A stretch of 64,000 nucleotides of DNA from Thauera sp. K11. Lineage in GTDB: Bacteria; Pseudomonadota; Gammaproteobacteria; Burkholderiales; Rhodocyclaceae. Numbering within the stretch: position 1 is the first letter of the stretch; each line of letters starts with the position of its first letter. Shown piece after piece: positions 1-8,068 of this stretch. Made by a program: the position numbers and the translations under genes. Below the pieces are notes generated by a model. The model ran no database searches. It was not told the DNA's origin and saw nothing but the letters and a program-made list of their open reading frames with translations. The stretch is taken from the NCBI RefSeq assembly GCF_002354895.1, contig NZ_CP023439.1, positions 4,836,001-4,900,000 of the forward strand, in the 5' to 3' direction.

Positions 1-516
1 CCGGCCAACCGCGACCTCGCCGGCGCCGAAGTGGAACTGGTCAACCTCGACAACCGCGAGAAGCGGCTGCGCGAAGCCCTGCGCGCCTTCGATGCCGAAT
101 ACGACTTCGTGCTGATCGACTGCCCGCCGTCGCTGTCGATGCTGACGCTGAACGGCCTGTGCGCCGCCCACGGCGTGATCATCCCGATGCAGTGCGAGTA
201 CTACGCGCTCGAAGGCCTGTCGGACCTGGTGAACACCATCAAGAAGGTGCACGCCAACCTCAACCGCGACCTCAAGATCATCGGCCTCTTGCGGGTGATG
301 TTCGACCCGCGGGTGACGCTGCAGCAGCAGGTCTCCGCCCAACTCGAAGATCACTTCGGCGACAAGGTGTTCAACGCCATCGTGCCGCGCAACGTGCGCC
401 TGGCCGAAGCGCCCAGCCACGGCATGCCGGGCGTGGTGTTCGACCGCGCGGCCAAGGGCGCGCAGGCCTACATGGCCTTCGCCACCGAGATGATCGAACG
501 CGTCAGGACGCTGTGA
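1..516 (+). CDS. parA: ParA/Soj chromosome-partitioning ATPase (5' end outside window)
   Basis: This is the C-terminal part of a ParA/Soj ATPase; the reading frame is open from base 1, so the start codon and the Walker A loop lie upstream of the window. The visible part has the Walker B-like strand DFVLIDCPPSL, the QCEYYALEGLSDL region, and the Soj-type ending with VPRNVRLAEAPSHG. ParA uses ATP-dependent, nucleoid-bound dynamics to move ParB-parS complexes and so segregates chromosome origins. parB follows in the same orientation at 1181, but two toxin-antitoxin genes separate them, which is unusual for this operon. Family assignment is secure; only the N-terminus is missing. Confidence 0.95.
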   Translation, partial: PANRDLAGAEVELVNLDNREKRLREALRAFDAEYDFVLIDCPPSLSMLTLNGLCAAHGVIIPMQCEYYALEGLSDLVNTIKKVHANLNRDLKIIGLLRVMFDPRVTLQQQVSAQLEDHFGDKVFNAIVPRNVRLAEAPSHGMPGVVFDRAAKGAQAYMAFATEMIERVRTL

Positions 517-526
517 GGAGCCGACC

Positions 527-820
527 ATGGGCCGCCTGCTCGACGAACTGATCGCCCGCCGCGAGGAAGTGCTGGCCTGCCTCGCCCGCCACCGCGCGTC
601 CAACCCGCGGGTGTTCGGCTCGGTGGCGCGCGGCGAGGAAGGGGCGGACAGCGATATCGACCTGCTGGTGGAGCTTCCAGGCGATGTGTCCTCGTTCGAG
701 GTTGTCCGCCTCAACCAGGAACTGGACGATGTGCTTGCGCACCGGGTGGACCTGGTCGTCGAGGACGAACTGCATCCGGCATTGCGGGTGAGGGTGCTGG
801 CCGAGGCGCGTGCGCTGTGA
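527..820 (+). CDS. mntA: MNT-domain nucleotidyltransferase, MntA-type antitoxin
   Basis: A 97-residue minimal nucleotidyltransferase. The signature GS-x10-DxD is intact as GSVARGEEGADSDID, followed by a third acidic strand (HRVDLVVEDEL), so it should be catalytically competent. In characterised MntA-HepT pairs the MNT protein is the antitoxin and adds AMP groups to a tyrosine of the HEPN toxin. The gene starts 10 bases after parA and its stop overlaps the start of the HEPN gene by 4 bases (GTGA), the usual layout of the pair. Its position between parA and parB is odd. The symbol follows the family; the activity here is inferred from the motif and the neighbour. Confidence 0.88.
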   Translation: MGRLLDELIARREEVLACLARHRASNPRVFGSVARGEEGADSDIDLLVELPGDVSSFEVVRLNQELDDVLAHRVDLVVEDELHPALRVRVLAEARAL

Positions 821-1179
821 CGCGTGAGCGAGACATTCTGCTGCTGGTCGGCGACATGCTGGCAGCCCTGGATGAAATCGACACCTTCGCCCAGGTGGGC
901 GAGGCGGTCTTCCTGGGCGACCTCCGGACGCAGCGGGCCATCGAGCGCAGTTTCGAGATACTCGGCGAGGCGGCCAACCAACTGCCCGCAGAGCCCAGGG
1001 CCCGGTACGCCGACGTGCCGTGGCGCGTCATCATCGATCACCGCAACCGCCTGATCCACGGCTATGCCTCGGTGGAGCCGGCGCGGGTCTGGCAAACCAT
1101 CGTGCGTGACCTGCCTGGCCTGCGTGTCAGTCTGGAACGACTACACTCCTTGATTCGGGGCGAGCAGCCCGACCAATGA
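817..1179 (+). CDS. hepT: HEPN-domain (DUF86) RNase toxin, HepT-type
   Basis: A 120-residue all-helical HEPN protein of the DUF86 class. The catalytic RX4HXY motif is intact in RNRLIHGY, where R and H form the RNase site and the Y is the residue AMPylated by MntA in studied systems. The GTG start at 817 overlaps the antitoxin stop, implying translational coupling. parB begins one base after this stop codon, so toxin, antitoxin and partition genes are probably cotranscribed. Expected role: ribonuclease toxin held inactive by the MNT partner. Family and motif are seen; target RNA and physiological role are unknown. Confidence 0.88.
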   Translation: MTRERDILLLVGDMLAALDEIDTFAQVGEAVFLGDLRTQRAIERSFEILGEAANQLPAEPRARYADVPWRVIIDHRNRLIHGYASVEPARVWQTIVRDLPGLRVSLERLHSLIRGEQPDQ

Positions 1180-1180
1180 C

Positions 1181-2044
1181 ATGACCCCACCCAAACTCAA
1201 AGGCCTCGGCCGCGGCCTCGACGCCCTGCTGGCCGCCAACCGCGACGACGAAGCCGAGAAGGGCGAGCTGCAGACGCTCGCCACCGACGCGCTGCAGCCC
1301 GGCAAGTACCAGCCGCGCACCCGCATGGACCCCGGTTCGCTCGAAGAGCTGGCGGCGTCGATCAGGGCGCAGGGCGTGATGCAGCCGGTGCTGGTGCGCC
1401 CGCTCGCGCAGTTCGACGGCGAGCCGCGCTACGAGATCATCGCCGGCGAACGGCGCTGGCGCGCCTCGCAGATCGCCGGGCTCACCGCGCTGCCCTGCCT
1501 GGTGCGCGAGATCCCCGACGAGGCCGCGCTGGCGATGTCGCTGATCGAGAACATCCAGCGCGAGGACCTGAATCCGCTCGAAGAAGCGAGCGGCATCCAG
1601 CGCCTGATCGACGAGTTCACGATGACGCACCAGCAGGCGGCCGACGCGGTCGGCCGCTCGCGTCCGGCGGCGTCCAACCTGCTGCGGCTGCTGAACCTGG
1701 CCAAGCCGGTGCAGGAACTGCTGATGGCCGGCGACATCGACATGGGGCATGCGCGTGCGCTGCTGCCGCTCGACGGCGCCAGCCAGATCCAGCTCGCCAA
1801 CCTCGTCGCGGCGAAACAGTTGTCGGTGCGCGACACCGAGCGCCTCGTGCAGCAGGCGCTCAATCCGCGCCAGAAGAAGGCGGTGCCGCCGCCCGACCGC
1901 GATCTGCTGCGGCTGGAAGAGGAAATCGCCGACGTCATCGGCGCCACGGTCAAGATCAAGGCCAACAAGAAGGGCGCCGGCGAAGTGGTGATCCGCTTCG
2001 GCAGCCTGGACCAGCTCGACGGCCTGCTCGGCCGCCTGCGCTGA
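1181..2044 (+). CDS. parB: ParB/Spo0J chromosome-partitioning protein
   Basis: A 287-residue ParB. The N-terminal KGLGRGLDALL is the typical ParA-contacting segment. The CTPase/ParB-N domain carries GERRWRA (residues 89-95) and the IENIQREDLNPLEEA stretch. A helix-turn-helix follows around residues 150-170 and the C-terminal dimerisation domain ends LDGLLGRLR. ParB binds parS, spreads as a CTP clamp and is moved by ParA. No parS palindrome was seen in the window. In many betaproteobacteria parB is followed directly by atpI; here a minus-strand block of about 8.5 kb intervenes. Confidence 0.95.
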   Translation: MTPPKLKGLGRGLDALLAANRDDEAEKGELQTLATDALQPGKYQPRTRMDPGSLEELAASIRAQGVMQPVLVRPLAQFDGEPRYEIIAGERRWRASQIAGLTALPCLVREIPDEAALAMSLIENIQREDLNPLEEASGIQRLIDEFTMTHQQAADAVGRSRPAASNLLRLLNLAKPVQELLMAGDIDMGHARALLPLDGASQIQLANLVAAKQLSVRDTERLVQQALNPRQKKAVPPPDRDLLRLEEEIADVIGATVKIKANKKGAGEVVIRFGSLDQLDGLLGRLR

Positions 2045-2047
2045 GCC

Positions 2048-2068
2048 GGCCGGATCGATGATCCGGCC
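2048..2068 (+). terminator. Short GC-rich hairpin after parB
   Basis: A perfect 9-bp inverted repeat (GGCCGGATC, 3-base loop, GATCCGGCC) begins 4 bases after the parB stop, between parB and the convergent DUF2339 gene. There is no T-tract on either side, so it may be a Rho-assisted or weak terminator or only a stabilising 3' hairpin. Confidence 0.4.
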
Positions 2069-2171
2069 GTCGAACGAGGATGCTGCGCAGCTTGGGTCGA
2101 GTGCGGCGAAGCCCGGCGCGAGCGCCTGGATATCACCGCCGTTCGGCTTCCTTCGTCAGCCAGCCTGCGCT

Positions 2172-4850
2172 TCAGTCTTCGTCGTTCACGGGTTGCCGCG
2201 GCGGCAGCGGCGAGAAGTAGCCCACCACCAGCAACAGCAGCCCGGCGCCGATGAAGGACACGATGCGGGTGAGCGTGCCGCTCGCCGCCATGTCCACCAG
2301 GAAGAGCTTGGCCACCACCGCCGCCATCAGGCCCGCGCCCGCCAGCCACATCGGCCGGCTGGCGCGGCGGTTGGCGAGCAGCATCAGGCCGAGCCCGAGC
2401 GCCGCCCAGAACAGCGACAGCGCCGTCTGCGTGGTGTCGGCGGCGAGCAGCCGGGCGAGATCCCAGGGCAGGCCGGTGGCGTGATGCACGCCGCGCAGCA
2501 GCGCGGCATTCGCGCCGATGAAGGTGATCACTGCCAGCCCGGCCTGCAGCGTGCGTATCGGCCCGGTCACCGCTTCCAGCCCGGCGCGGGCGCGCCGCAG
2601 CCACCAGGCGATGCTGCCGAGCAGCGCAGCTACGCAAAGATCGAGCGGGTTGAGCACGGGCAGGTAGGCGAGCGGCCAAGCATTGCCATCGGCCAGCGGC
2701 AGGATGGCCAGCGACCACAGCGCCAGCCCCGCCGCCAGCGGCATGCCGCCGCGGCAGAGGTAGGCGCCGCGCCAGCCGGACAGCGGCCAGCGCGCGCAGT
2801 CGGCCCGCCACGCGAGCGCGGCCAGCACCAGCACCGCCGGCGCGGCGAAGGCCGCCGTCTTCCAGCCGTTGCCGAGGTCGAGCGCAGCGACCTGTCGCCC
2901 CACTTCTTGCGAGAGCGCGAGCGCGATCAGCCACACCCCGGCAGCGTGGGTCCAGCTCAGCAATGCGCGCGCAGGATGCGCATCGGCGCGGCGCAGTGCG
3001 AGGCCGTGCAGCGCCAGCGCGAGCGGCCACGCCAGCCAGCCGCCGTGGCCGGAGGGTGGCACGCCGTAGTCCGTCGCCTGGGCCAGCGCCAGCAGCATGC
3101 CGGCGGCCGGCAGCGCTACCGCGAATTGCAGATCGGCCCAGCCCAGGCGCGGCGCCAGCGCCACGGCCAGCGCGCCGCTGACGGCGAACAACAGCAGGTG
3201 CGCCGCCGGACGGGTGCCGGTGAGCACCTGGGTGTCGATCTCCGCCCAGCCGCCGACCAGCCACCACAGCCACGCCCAGGCGAGCAGCGCCCGGCCGATG
3301 GGGCGCAGCCAGGCCGGCCAGCCCGTCTGCCGATCGGCCAGCCAGGCGCTGACGAAGCCGGCGCCGGCGATCATGGTGGTGCCGAGGAAGGCGCTGTTGA
3401 GCACCGCGAAGCCGCGCAGGCCGGGATGCTGGGCGAGGTCGGCGGCGAACAGCAGGCCGGCGCCCGCCTGCAGCAGCAGGCCGCTGGCGGCGGCAAGCCG
3501 GCGCTGCTGCTGCAGCCCGACCCACCACAGCGCGGCGCCTTCCAGTGCCCACGCCGCCGCGCTCCAGCGGCCGTCGAAGGCGAGCGGGATCGCCAGCGTC
3601 AGGAAGGCGATACCGAGCGCGGTGAAGCTCTTCACCAGCAGTGCCAGCGGCGGACGCCGCAGCCGGTGCAGCACGGCGGCGAGCAGCAGGTAGAAGATGC
3701 CGACCGCCGCGGCGCTCCACGCCAGCGCGTTCGGCATGCCATGCACCAGCGCCGCCTGCAGGCCGAAGCCGACCACGGGCACGCCGAACACCAGCGTGCC
3801 GTCCACCGGGTCGCGCAGGCTGGGCGCGTGTTTCCAGGCGTAGGCCACCGCCGCGGCCACGTACATCAGGCAGAACAGGATCAGGAAGGGTTCGGTGGTG
3901 GCGAAGTGCCAGGGGTGGTAGTCGCCGGCGCCCCAGGCCAGGCCGATGGCGAAGGTGAACAGGAAGCCGGTGAGGTTGAGCGAGCGCCAGGCCCGCCACC
4001 ACGCCAGCGCCAGCACGCCGGTGTTGAGCAGGGCATAGTAGGTGAACAGCTCGACGTGGGTGCCGCCGCCGGTGGAGGCGAGGATGGGCGCCGCGAAGCC
4101 GCCCGCGGTGCCGATCACCGCCAGCGGCGCGGCGTCCTGGCGCACCGCGAACCAGGCGGCGACCGCCACCATCACCAGCATCAGCCCGAAGGCGGCGCCC
4201 GGCGGCAGCAGTCCATACAGGCGGAAGGCGGCGAACACCGTCAGGTAGAGCACTGCGACGCCGCCGCCCTGCAGCGTCAGCGCGTAGCCGCGGCGCTGCT
4301 CGCGCAGCCGCCAGCCGATGGCGGCCAGGGCGCTGCCGGCGGCGGCGATGCCGGCCAGGCGCAGCGCCGGCGGCAGCAGCGCGTGCTCCACCGCGTAGCG
4401 GGCGAGGAAGGTCAGCCCGAAGAACAGCACCAGGATGCCCACCCGCACCAGGGTGTTGCCGCCGAGCAGCCAGTCGCGGCAGCGGGCGTAGAGCGGGTCG
4501 AGGTCGAAGCGTTCGGCGGCCGTTGCCGTATCGCGGGTAGCGGCCGGGGCAGCCGCGGGCGCAGGCGCGACGGCCGGCAGGTCGAGATCGAGGTCGAGTT
4601 CGCGCGTTGCGGCGGCCGCGACGGCGGGCGCTGCCGGCGGCGGCGCGGGCCGGGCGCCCAGCTGTGCCGACAGCGCGGCGAGTTCGCGTTCGAGCGCGGC
4701 GATGCGCTCGTCCTGGCGCATCCGCGACTGCGCCTGCTCCCTGCGCAGGCTGGCCACCAGCCCGCCCAGCACCGCGCCGGCCAGCGCACCCGCCGGCCCG
4801 CCGAGCAGGCCGGCGATGGCGCCGGCCGCGATCCACAGCAAGTTTGCCAT
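2172..4850 (-). CDS. DUF2339 polytopic membrane protein
   Basis: An 892-residue protein of the DUF2339 family. The ATG at 4850 is preferred because GGAGGAACC precedes it; an earlier in-frame ATG at 4874 lacks such a site. After one N-terminal hydrophobic segment there is a charged, coiled-coil-like stretch (RREQAQSRMRQDERIAALERELAALSA split by short gaps), a Pro/Ala-rich linker, and then more than twenty predicted hydrophobic helices. The C-terminus PVNDED is short and acidic. Function is unknown; family members are large inner-membrane proteins. It is the last gene of the minus-strand block and lies 31 bases downstream of the MFS-acyltransferase gene, so cotranscription is plausible. Confidence 0.85.
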   Translation of the reverse strand: MANLLWIAAGAIAGLLGGPAGALAGAVLGGLVASLRREQAQSRMRQDERIAALERELAALSAQLGARPAPPPAAPAVAAAATRELDLDLDLPAVAPAPAAAPAATRDTATAAERFDLDPLYARCRDWLLGGNTLVRVGILVLFFGLTFLARYAVEHALLPPALRLAGIAAAGSALAAIGWRLREQRRGYALTLQGGGVAVLYLTVFAAFRLYGLLPPGAAFGLMLVMVAVAAWFAVRQDAAPLAVIGTAGGFAAPILASTGGGTHVELFTYYALLNTGVLALAWWRAWRSLNLTGFLFTFAIGLAWGAGDYHPWHFATTEPFLILFCLMYVAAAVAYAWKHAPSLRDPVDGTLVFGVPVVGFGLQAALVHGMPNALAWSAAAVGIFYLLLAAVLHRLRRPPLALLVKSFTALGIAFLTLAIPLAFDGRWSAAAWALEGAALWWVGLQQQRRLAAASGLLLQAGAGLLFAADLAQHPGLRGFAVLNSAFLGTTMIAGAGFVSAWLADRQTGWPAWLRPIGRALLAWAWLWWLVGGWAEIDTQVLTGTRPAAHLLLFAVSGALAVALAPRLGWADLQFAVALPAAGMLLALAQATDYGVPPSGHGGWLAWPLALALHGLALRRADAHPARALLSWTHAAGVWLIALALSQEVGRQVAALDLGNGWKTAAFAAPAVLVLAALAWRADCARWPLSGWRGAYLCRGGMPLAAGLALWSLAILPLADGNAWPLAYLPVLNPLDLCVAALLGSIAWWLRRARAGLEAVTGPIRTLQAGLAVITFIGANAALLRGVHHATGLPWDLARLLAADTTQTALSLFWAALGLGLMLLANRRASRPMWLAGAGLMAAVVAKLFLVDMAASGTLTRIVSFIGAGLLLLVVGYFSPLPPRQPVNDED

Positions 4851-4881
4851 CGGTTCCTCCCGTCCCGGCGCCAAGTCGGGG

Positions 4882-6765
4882 TCAGCGCCAGTCGCCGCGC
4901 AGCTCGGCGACGCGGGCCTGGAGCGCTTCCGCGCTGGCGTCCGCCGCCGCCAGCGGCGCGCCGGCCACCAGTTCGATGCGGTTGAAGATGCCGCGCCGCA
5001 GCGGCCGCGACATCGCCCTTCCGTCCTTGCGCGAGAAGAAGCTGCCCCACAGGCCGCGCAGCGCCAGCGGCACCACCGGCACCGGCGTGCGTTCGACGAT
5101 GCGGCGGATGCCGGGGCGGAAGCCGTCGATCTCGCCGTCCTCGGTGATGTGGCCTTCGGGGAAGATCGCCACCAGCTCGCCGGCTTCGAGCGCGCGGGCG
5201 ACCTCGTCGAAGGCGCGTCTGACCATCTCCGGGTCCTCCTTCGCCGACGCGATCGGGATCGCCCGCCCCTCGCGGAAGACGAAGCGCAGCAGCGGCAGAC
5301 GGAAGATGTGGTGATGCATGACGAAGCGGATCGGCCGCCGGCTCGCCGCCATGATCACCAGCGCGTCGACGAAGCTGACGTGGTTGCACACCAGCACCGC
5401 CGGGCCGTTCTGGGGAATGTGCCCGATGCCCTTCACCTCCAGCCGGTACACCGTATGCACCAGCAGCCACACCAGGAAGCGCAGCAGGAATTCCGGCACC
5501 AGGGTGTAGATGTAGGCGGCCACCGCGATGTTGAGCAGCCCGGTGACGAGGAAGAGCCCGGTCACGCCCAGCCCGGCGGCGAGCAGCCCCGCGCCCATGG
5601 CGGCGGCGACCACCATGAAGAGCGCGTTGAGGATGTTGTTGCCGGCGATGATGCGGGAGCGGTGTTCCGGCTCGCTGCGGCTCTGGATCAGCGCGTACAG
5701 CGGCACGATGTAGAAGCCGCCGAAGATGCCGATGGCGACGAGGTCGGCGATGGCATGCCAGGTGCCCGGCCGCGCCAGCACCTCGGCGAGCGGCAGCGCC
5801 GCGGTGCCGGCCGCGACGGCGGCGGGGCTGGACCACCACAGGTCGAGCGCGAACAGCGACAGGCCGATCGAACCGAAGGGCACCAGACCGATCTCGATGT
5901 GGCCGGTGGACAGCCGCTCGCACAGCAGCGAGCCGATGCCGATGCCGACCGAGAACACCGCCAGCAGCAACACCACCGCGTGCTCGTTGCCGCCGAGCAC
6001 GTCCTTGGCGTAGGCGGGGAACTGCGACAGGAAGACCGCACCGTAGAACCAGAACCAGGACACGCCGAGGATGGACAGGAACACCGTGCGGTTGCCGCGC
6101 GTGAAGGCGAGGTTGCGGCAGGTCTCGGTGACCGGGTTCCAGTTGATCGTCAGTTCCGGCGCGGCCGCGGCAGCCAGCGGCACGCCGCGGCTGGCGAGGT
6201 AGCCGAGCACCGCGATCGCCACGGTGGCGATCGACACCCACAGCGTGCCGTCCGGCAGGCTGACGAGCACGCCGCCGGCCAGCGTGCCGAGCAGGATGGC
6301 GACGAAGGTGCCGGACTCGACCAGCGCGTTGCCGCCGATCAGTTCGTCCTCGCGCAGGTGCTGCGGCAGGATGGCGTACTTCACCGGGCCGAACAGCGTG
6401 GATTGGGCGCCCATCAGGAACAGGCACGCCAGCATCAGCGCCAGCGATTCGAACGCGAAGGCGACGCAGGCGAGCGCCATCACCACGATTTCCAGCAGCT
6501 TGGTGAAGCGCATCAGCCGGCTCTTCTCGTACTTGTCGGCGATCTGGCCGGAGGTGGCGGAGAATAGGAAGAAGGGCAGGATGAAGAGCCCGGCGCACAG
6601 ATTCACCAGGATGCCCGGCGCCAGCGTGGTGTAGCGCGCGGCCTGGAAGGTGAGCAGCACCACCAGCGCATTCTTGTAGACGTTGTCGTTGAAGGCGCCG
6701 AGGAACTGGGTGAGGAAGAAGGGCAGGAAGCGGCGCTGCTTCATCAGCGCGGACTGGTGGTTCAC
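4882..6765 (-). CDS. MFS lysophospholipid transporter fused to PlsC acyltransferase (LplT-like)
   Basis: A 627-residue fusion. Residues to about 410 are a 12-helix MFS carrier that opens with an LplT-like FLTQFLGAFNDNVYKNAL. The C-terminal part is a PlsC/LPLAT domain with NHVSFVD (HX4D) and FPEGHITEDGEI. The GTG at 6765 is chosen because AGGAG lies 9 bases upstream; the ATG at 6744 is the alternative. The expected role is flipping lysophospholipids across the inner membrane and re-acylating them, with the nearby acyl-ACP synthetase/acyltransferase at 8068. The region in front of the start contains a repeat module also found before rodA. Transport substrate is inferred from the family. Confidence 0.85.
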   Translation of the reverse strand: MNHQSALMKQRRFLPFFLTQFLGAFNDNVYKNALVVLLTFQAARYTTLAPGILVNLCAGLFILPFFLFSATSGQIADKYEKSRLMRFTKLLEIVVMALACVAFAFESLALMLACLFLMGAQSTLFGPVKYAILPQHLREDELIGGNALVESGTFVAILLGTLAGGVLVSLPDGTLWVSIATVAIAVLGYLASRGVPLAAAAAPELTINWNPVTETCRNLAFTRGNRTVFLSILGVSWFWFYGAVFLSQFPAYAKDVLGGNEHAVVLLLAVFSVGIGIGSLLCERLSTGHIEIGLVPFGSIGLSLFALDLWWSSPAAVAAGTAALPLAEVLARPGTWHAIADLVAIGIFGGFYIVPLYALIQSRSEPEHRSRIIAGNNILNALFMVVAAAMGAGLLAAGLGVTGLFLVTGLLNIAVAAYIYTLVPEFLLRFLVWLLVHTVYRLEVKGIGHIPQNGPAVLVCNHVSFVDALVIMAASRRPIRFVMHHHIFRLPLLRFVFREGRAIPIASAKEDPEMVRRAFDEVARALEAGELVAIFPEGHITEDGEIDGFRPGIRRIVERTPVPVVPLALRGLWGSFFSRKDGRAMSRPLRRGIFNRIELVAGAPLAAADASAEALQARVAELRGDWR

Positions 6766-6808
6766 GGGACTGCTCTCCTGTCGCTGCGCGACATCCCCCC
6801 GGGGGAGG
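6766..6808 (-). repeat. Repeat module carrying the ribosome binding site of the MFS-PlsC gene
   Basis: Read on the minus strand, this stretch holds CCTCCCCCGGGGGG, then the small hairpin GTCGCGCAGCGAC, then AGGAG and the GTG start. The same order (CCTCCC-GGGG block, GTCGCGCAGCGAC, GGGAGGG, GTG) is present in each complete 81-bp repeat between mrdA and rodA (34559-34851). The similarity is visible by eye. Confidence 0.6.
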
Positions 6809-6823
6809 TTGACACAGGGTGTC

Positions 6824-8068
6824 TCATGCGACGCTCCTGTCGAAATGGCGGCGGTTTTCGAAGACGGTAGGGGCAAGACTGCGCCCGCGCGAGGCGAGCC
6901 GGCGCTTGAGGGCGAAGTCGAACAGGATGGGATTGTGATGGCGCAGCGTGTCCAGCGCCGGCACGCTGTCCTCGTCGAGCAGGCGTTCCTTCACCAGCCG
7001 GCCGAGCGGGATCAGCGGCACGATGCCGGGCAGCGGGTAGTCGCTGCCGAACAAGAGGCGATCGTGCCATTCGCGCCGTTCGACCAGGGTGCGCAGGACC
7101 TCCGGCTTGCGGTTGATCAGCGTGATCGCCGAAATGTCGCCATACAGGCCACCGCCGTGCTGCGTCTCGTCCATCAGCCGGGCGAACAGGTCGAAGGTCG
7201 GCACGCGCCGGCCGCCGTGATCGGTGTCGATGTCGCTGCCGATGCTGCCGCAGTGCGCGGCGATCACCCGCACGCCGTGCGCCAGCGCGCGGCGCAGGCG
7301 CAGCGGGTTGGACCATTCCGGGCGGCCGGGGCCATGCACCGCCAGTTCTTCGCCGACGTGGACGACGAGCGGCAGGCCGAGCTGGGCGAGCGCGGCGTAG
7401 AAGGCGTCGCAGCGGGGCGAGGCCGGATCGATGCCCATCGCCGGCGGCAGCCACTTGACCGCGCGGGCGCCGTCGGCCGCGGCCGCATGCAGCGCGTCGA
7501 CCGCATCGGCACGCAGCGGATGGATGGAGCAGGCCCACTCGAAGCGTGCGGGATCGCGCCGGGCGACGTCGCGGGCGTAGCCGTTGGGCACGTAGATGCT
7601 GCCTTCCAGCGGCAGCATGCGGCCGGCCTCGTCGTAGGCGCGCTCGAAGGCGTAGAGCAGCAGCTTGAAGCCGGCCGGGGCGTCGCCGCACAGATTCTGC
7701 AGGCGGGCGACGTAGCTCTCGTCCACCTGCCCCGGCGCGCGGTGGGCGCAGCCGGCGTTGAGGTAGAACAGGCGCTGGGCGTATTCCCACGGCCGCAGCG
7801 GCGACTGCATCTTGTCGGAGATCTCGATGCCGCGGCCCGAGTCGCCGGTGCCGGCCAGATGCACGTGCATGTCCCACACCCTGGCCGGGTCGAGGCCCGC
7901 CCAGGCTTCGGCCAGCAGCGCATGCACGGCCGGGTCGTCGGGCAGGCTGGCGTGGCAGGCGTTCATCAGCAGCGGCCGCGCCGCGGCAAGGCTGCCGCCG
8001 GCCGCCAGCGCCAGGCCGGCGCCGCCGAGCAGCAGGCGCCGTCGCCGGGGGGAGAAACGGGCGCCCAT
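6824..8068 (-). CDS. Amidohydrolase-family protein with Tat-type signal
   Basis: A 414-residue metal-dependent hydrolase of the amidohydrolase/TIM-barrel superfamily (COG2159-like). It begins with SPRRRRLLLGGAGLALAAGG, a twin-arginine signal peptide, so export as a folded metalloprotein is likely. Metal-site motifs are the N-terminal DMHVHLAG, a central VVHVGEELAVHG, AAHCGS and the C-terminal LLFGSDYPLPG. The ATG at 8068 shares one base with the stop of the upstream acyltransferase/synthetase gene (TGATG), implying coupled translation. The substrate cannot be read from sequence; its position suggests a link to envelope lipids or an exogenous ester or amide. Family is clear, function open. Confidence 0.78.
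   Translation of the reverse strand: MGARFSPRRRRLLLGGAGLALAAGGSLAAARPLLMNACHASLPDDPAVHALLAEAWAGLDPARVWDMHVHLAGTGDSGRGIEISDKMQSPLRPWEYAQRLFYLNAGCAHRAPGQVDESYVARLQNLCGDAPAGFKLLLYAFERAYDEAGRMLPLEGSIYVPNGYARDVARRDPARFEWACSIHPLRADAVDALHAAAADGARAVKWLPPAMGIDPASPRCDAFYAALAQLGLPLVVHVGEELAVHGPGRPEWSNPLRLRRALAHGVRVIAAHCGSIGSDIDTDHGGRRVPTFDLFARLMDETQHGGGLYGDISAITLINRKPEVLRTLVERREWHDRLLFGSDYPLPGIVPLIPLGRLVKERLLDEDSVPALDTLRHHNPILFDFALKRRLASRGRSLAPTVFENRRHFDRSVA

Noticed and set aside
1-2171. parS site near parAB
   Set aside because: No sequence close to the TGTTCCACGTGGAACA palindrome was found by eye.
1429-4836. Open frame of about 1135 codons on the minus strand across parB and the DUF2339 gene
   Set aside because: It is strongly arginine/alanine-rich, overlaps well-supported genes in another frame and has no family-like sequence; it is a shadow of high GC.
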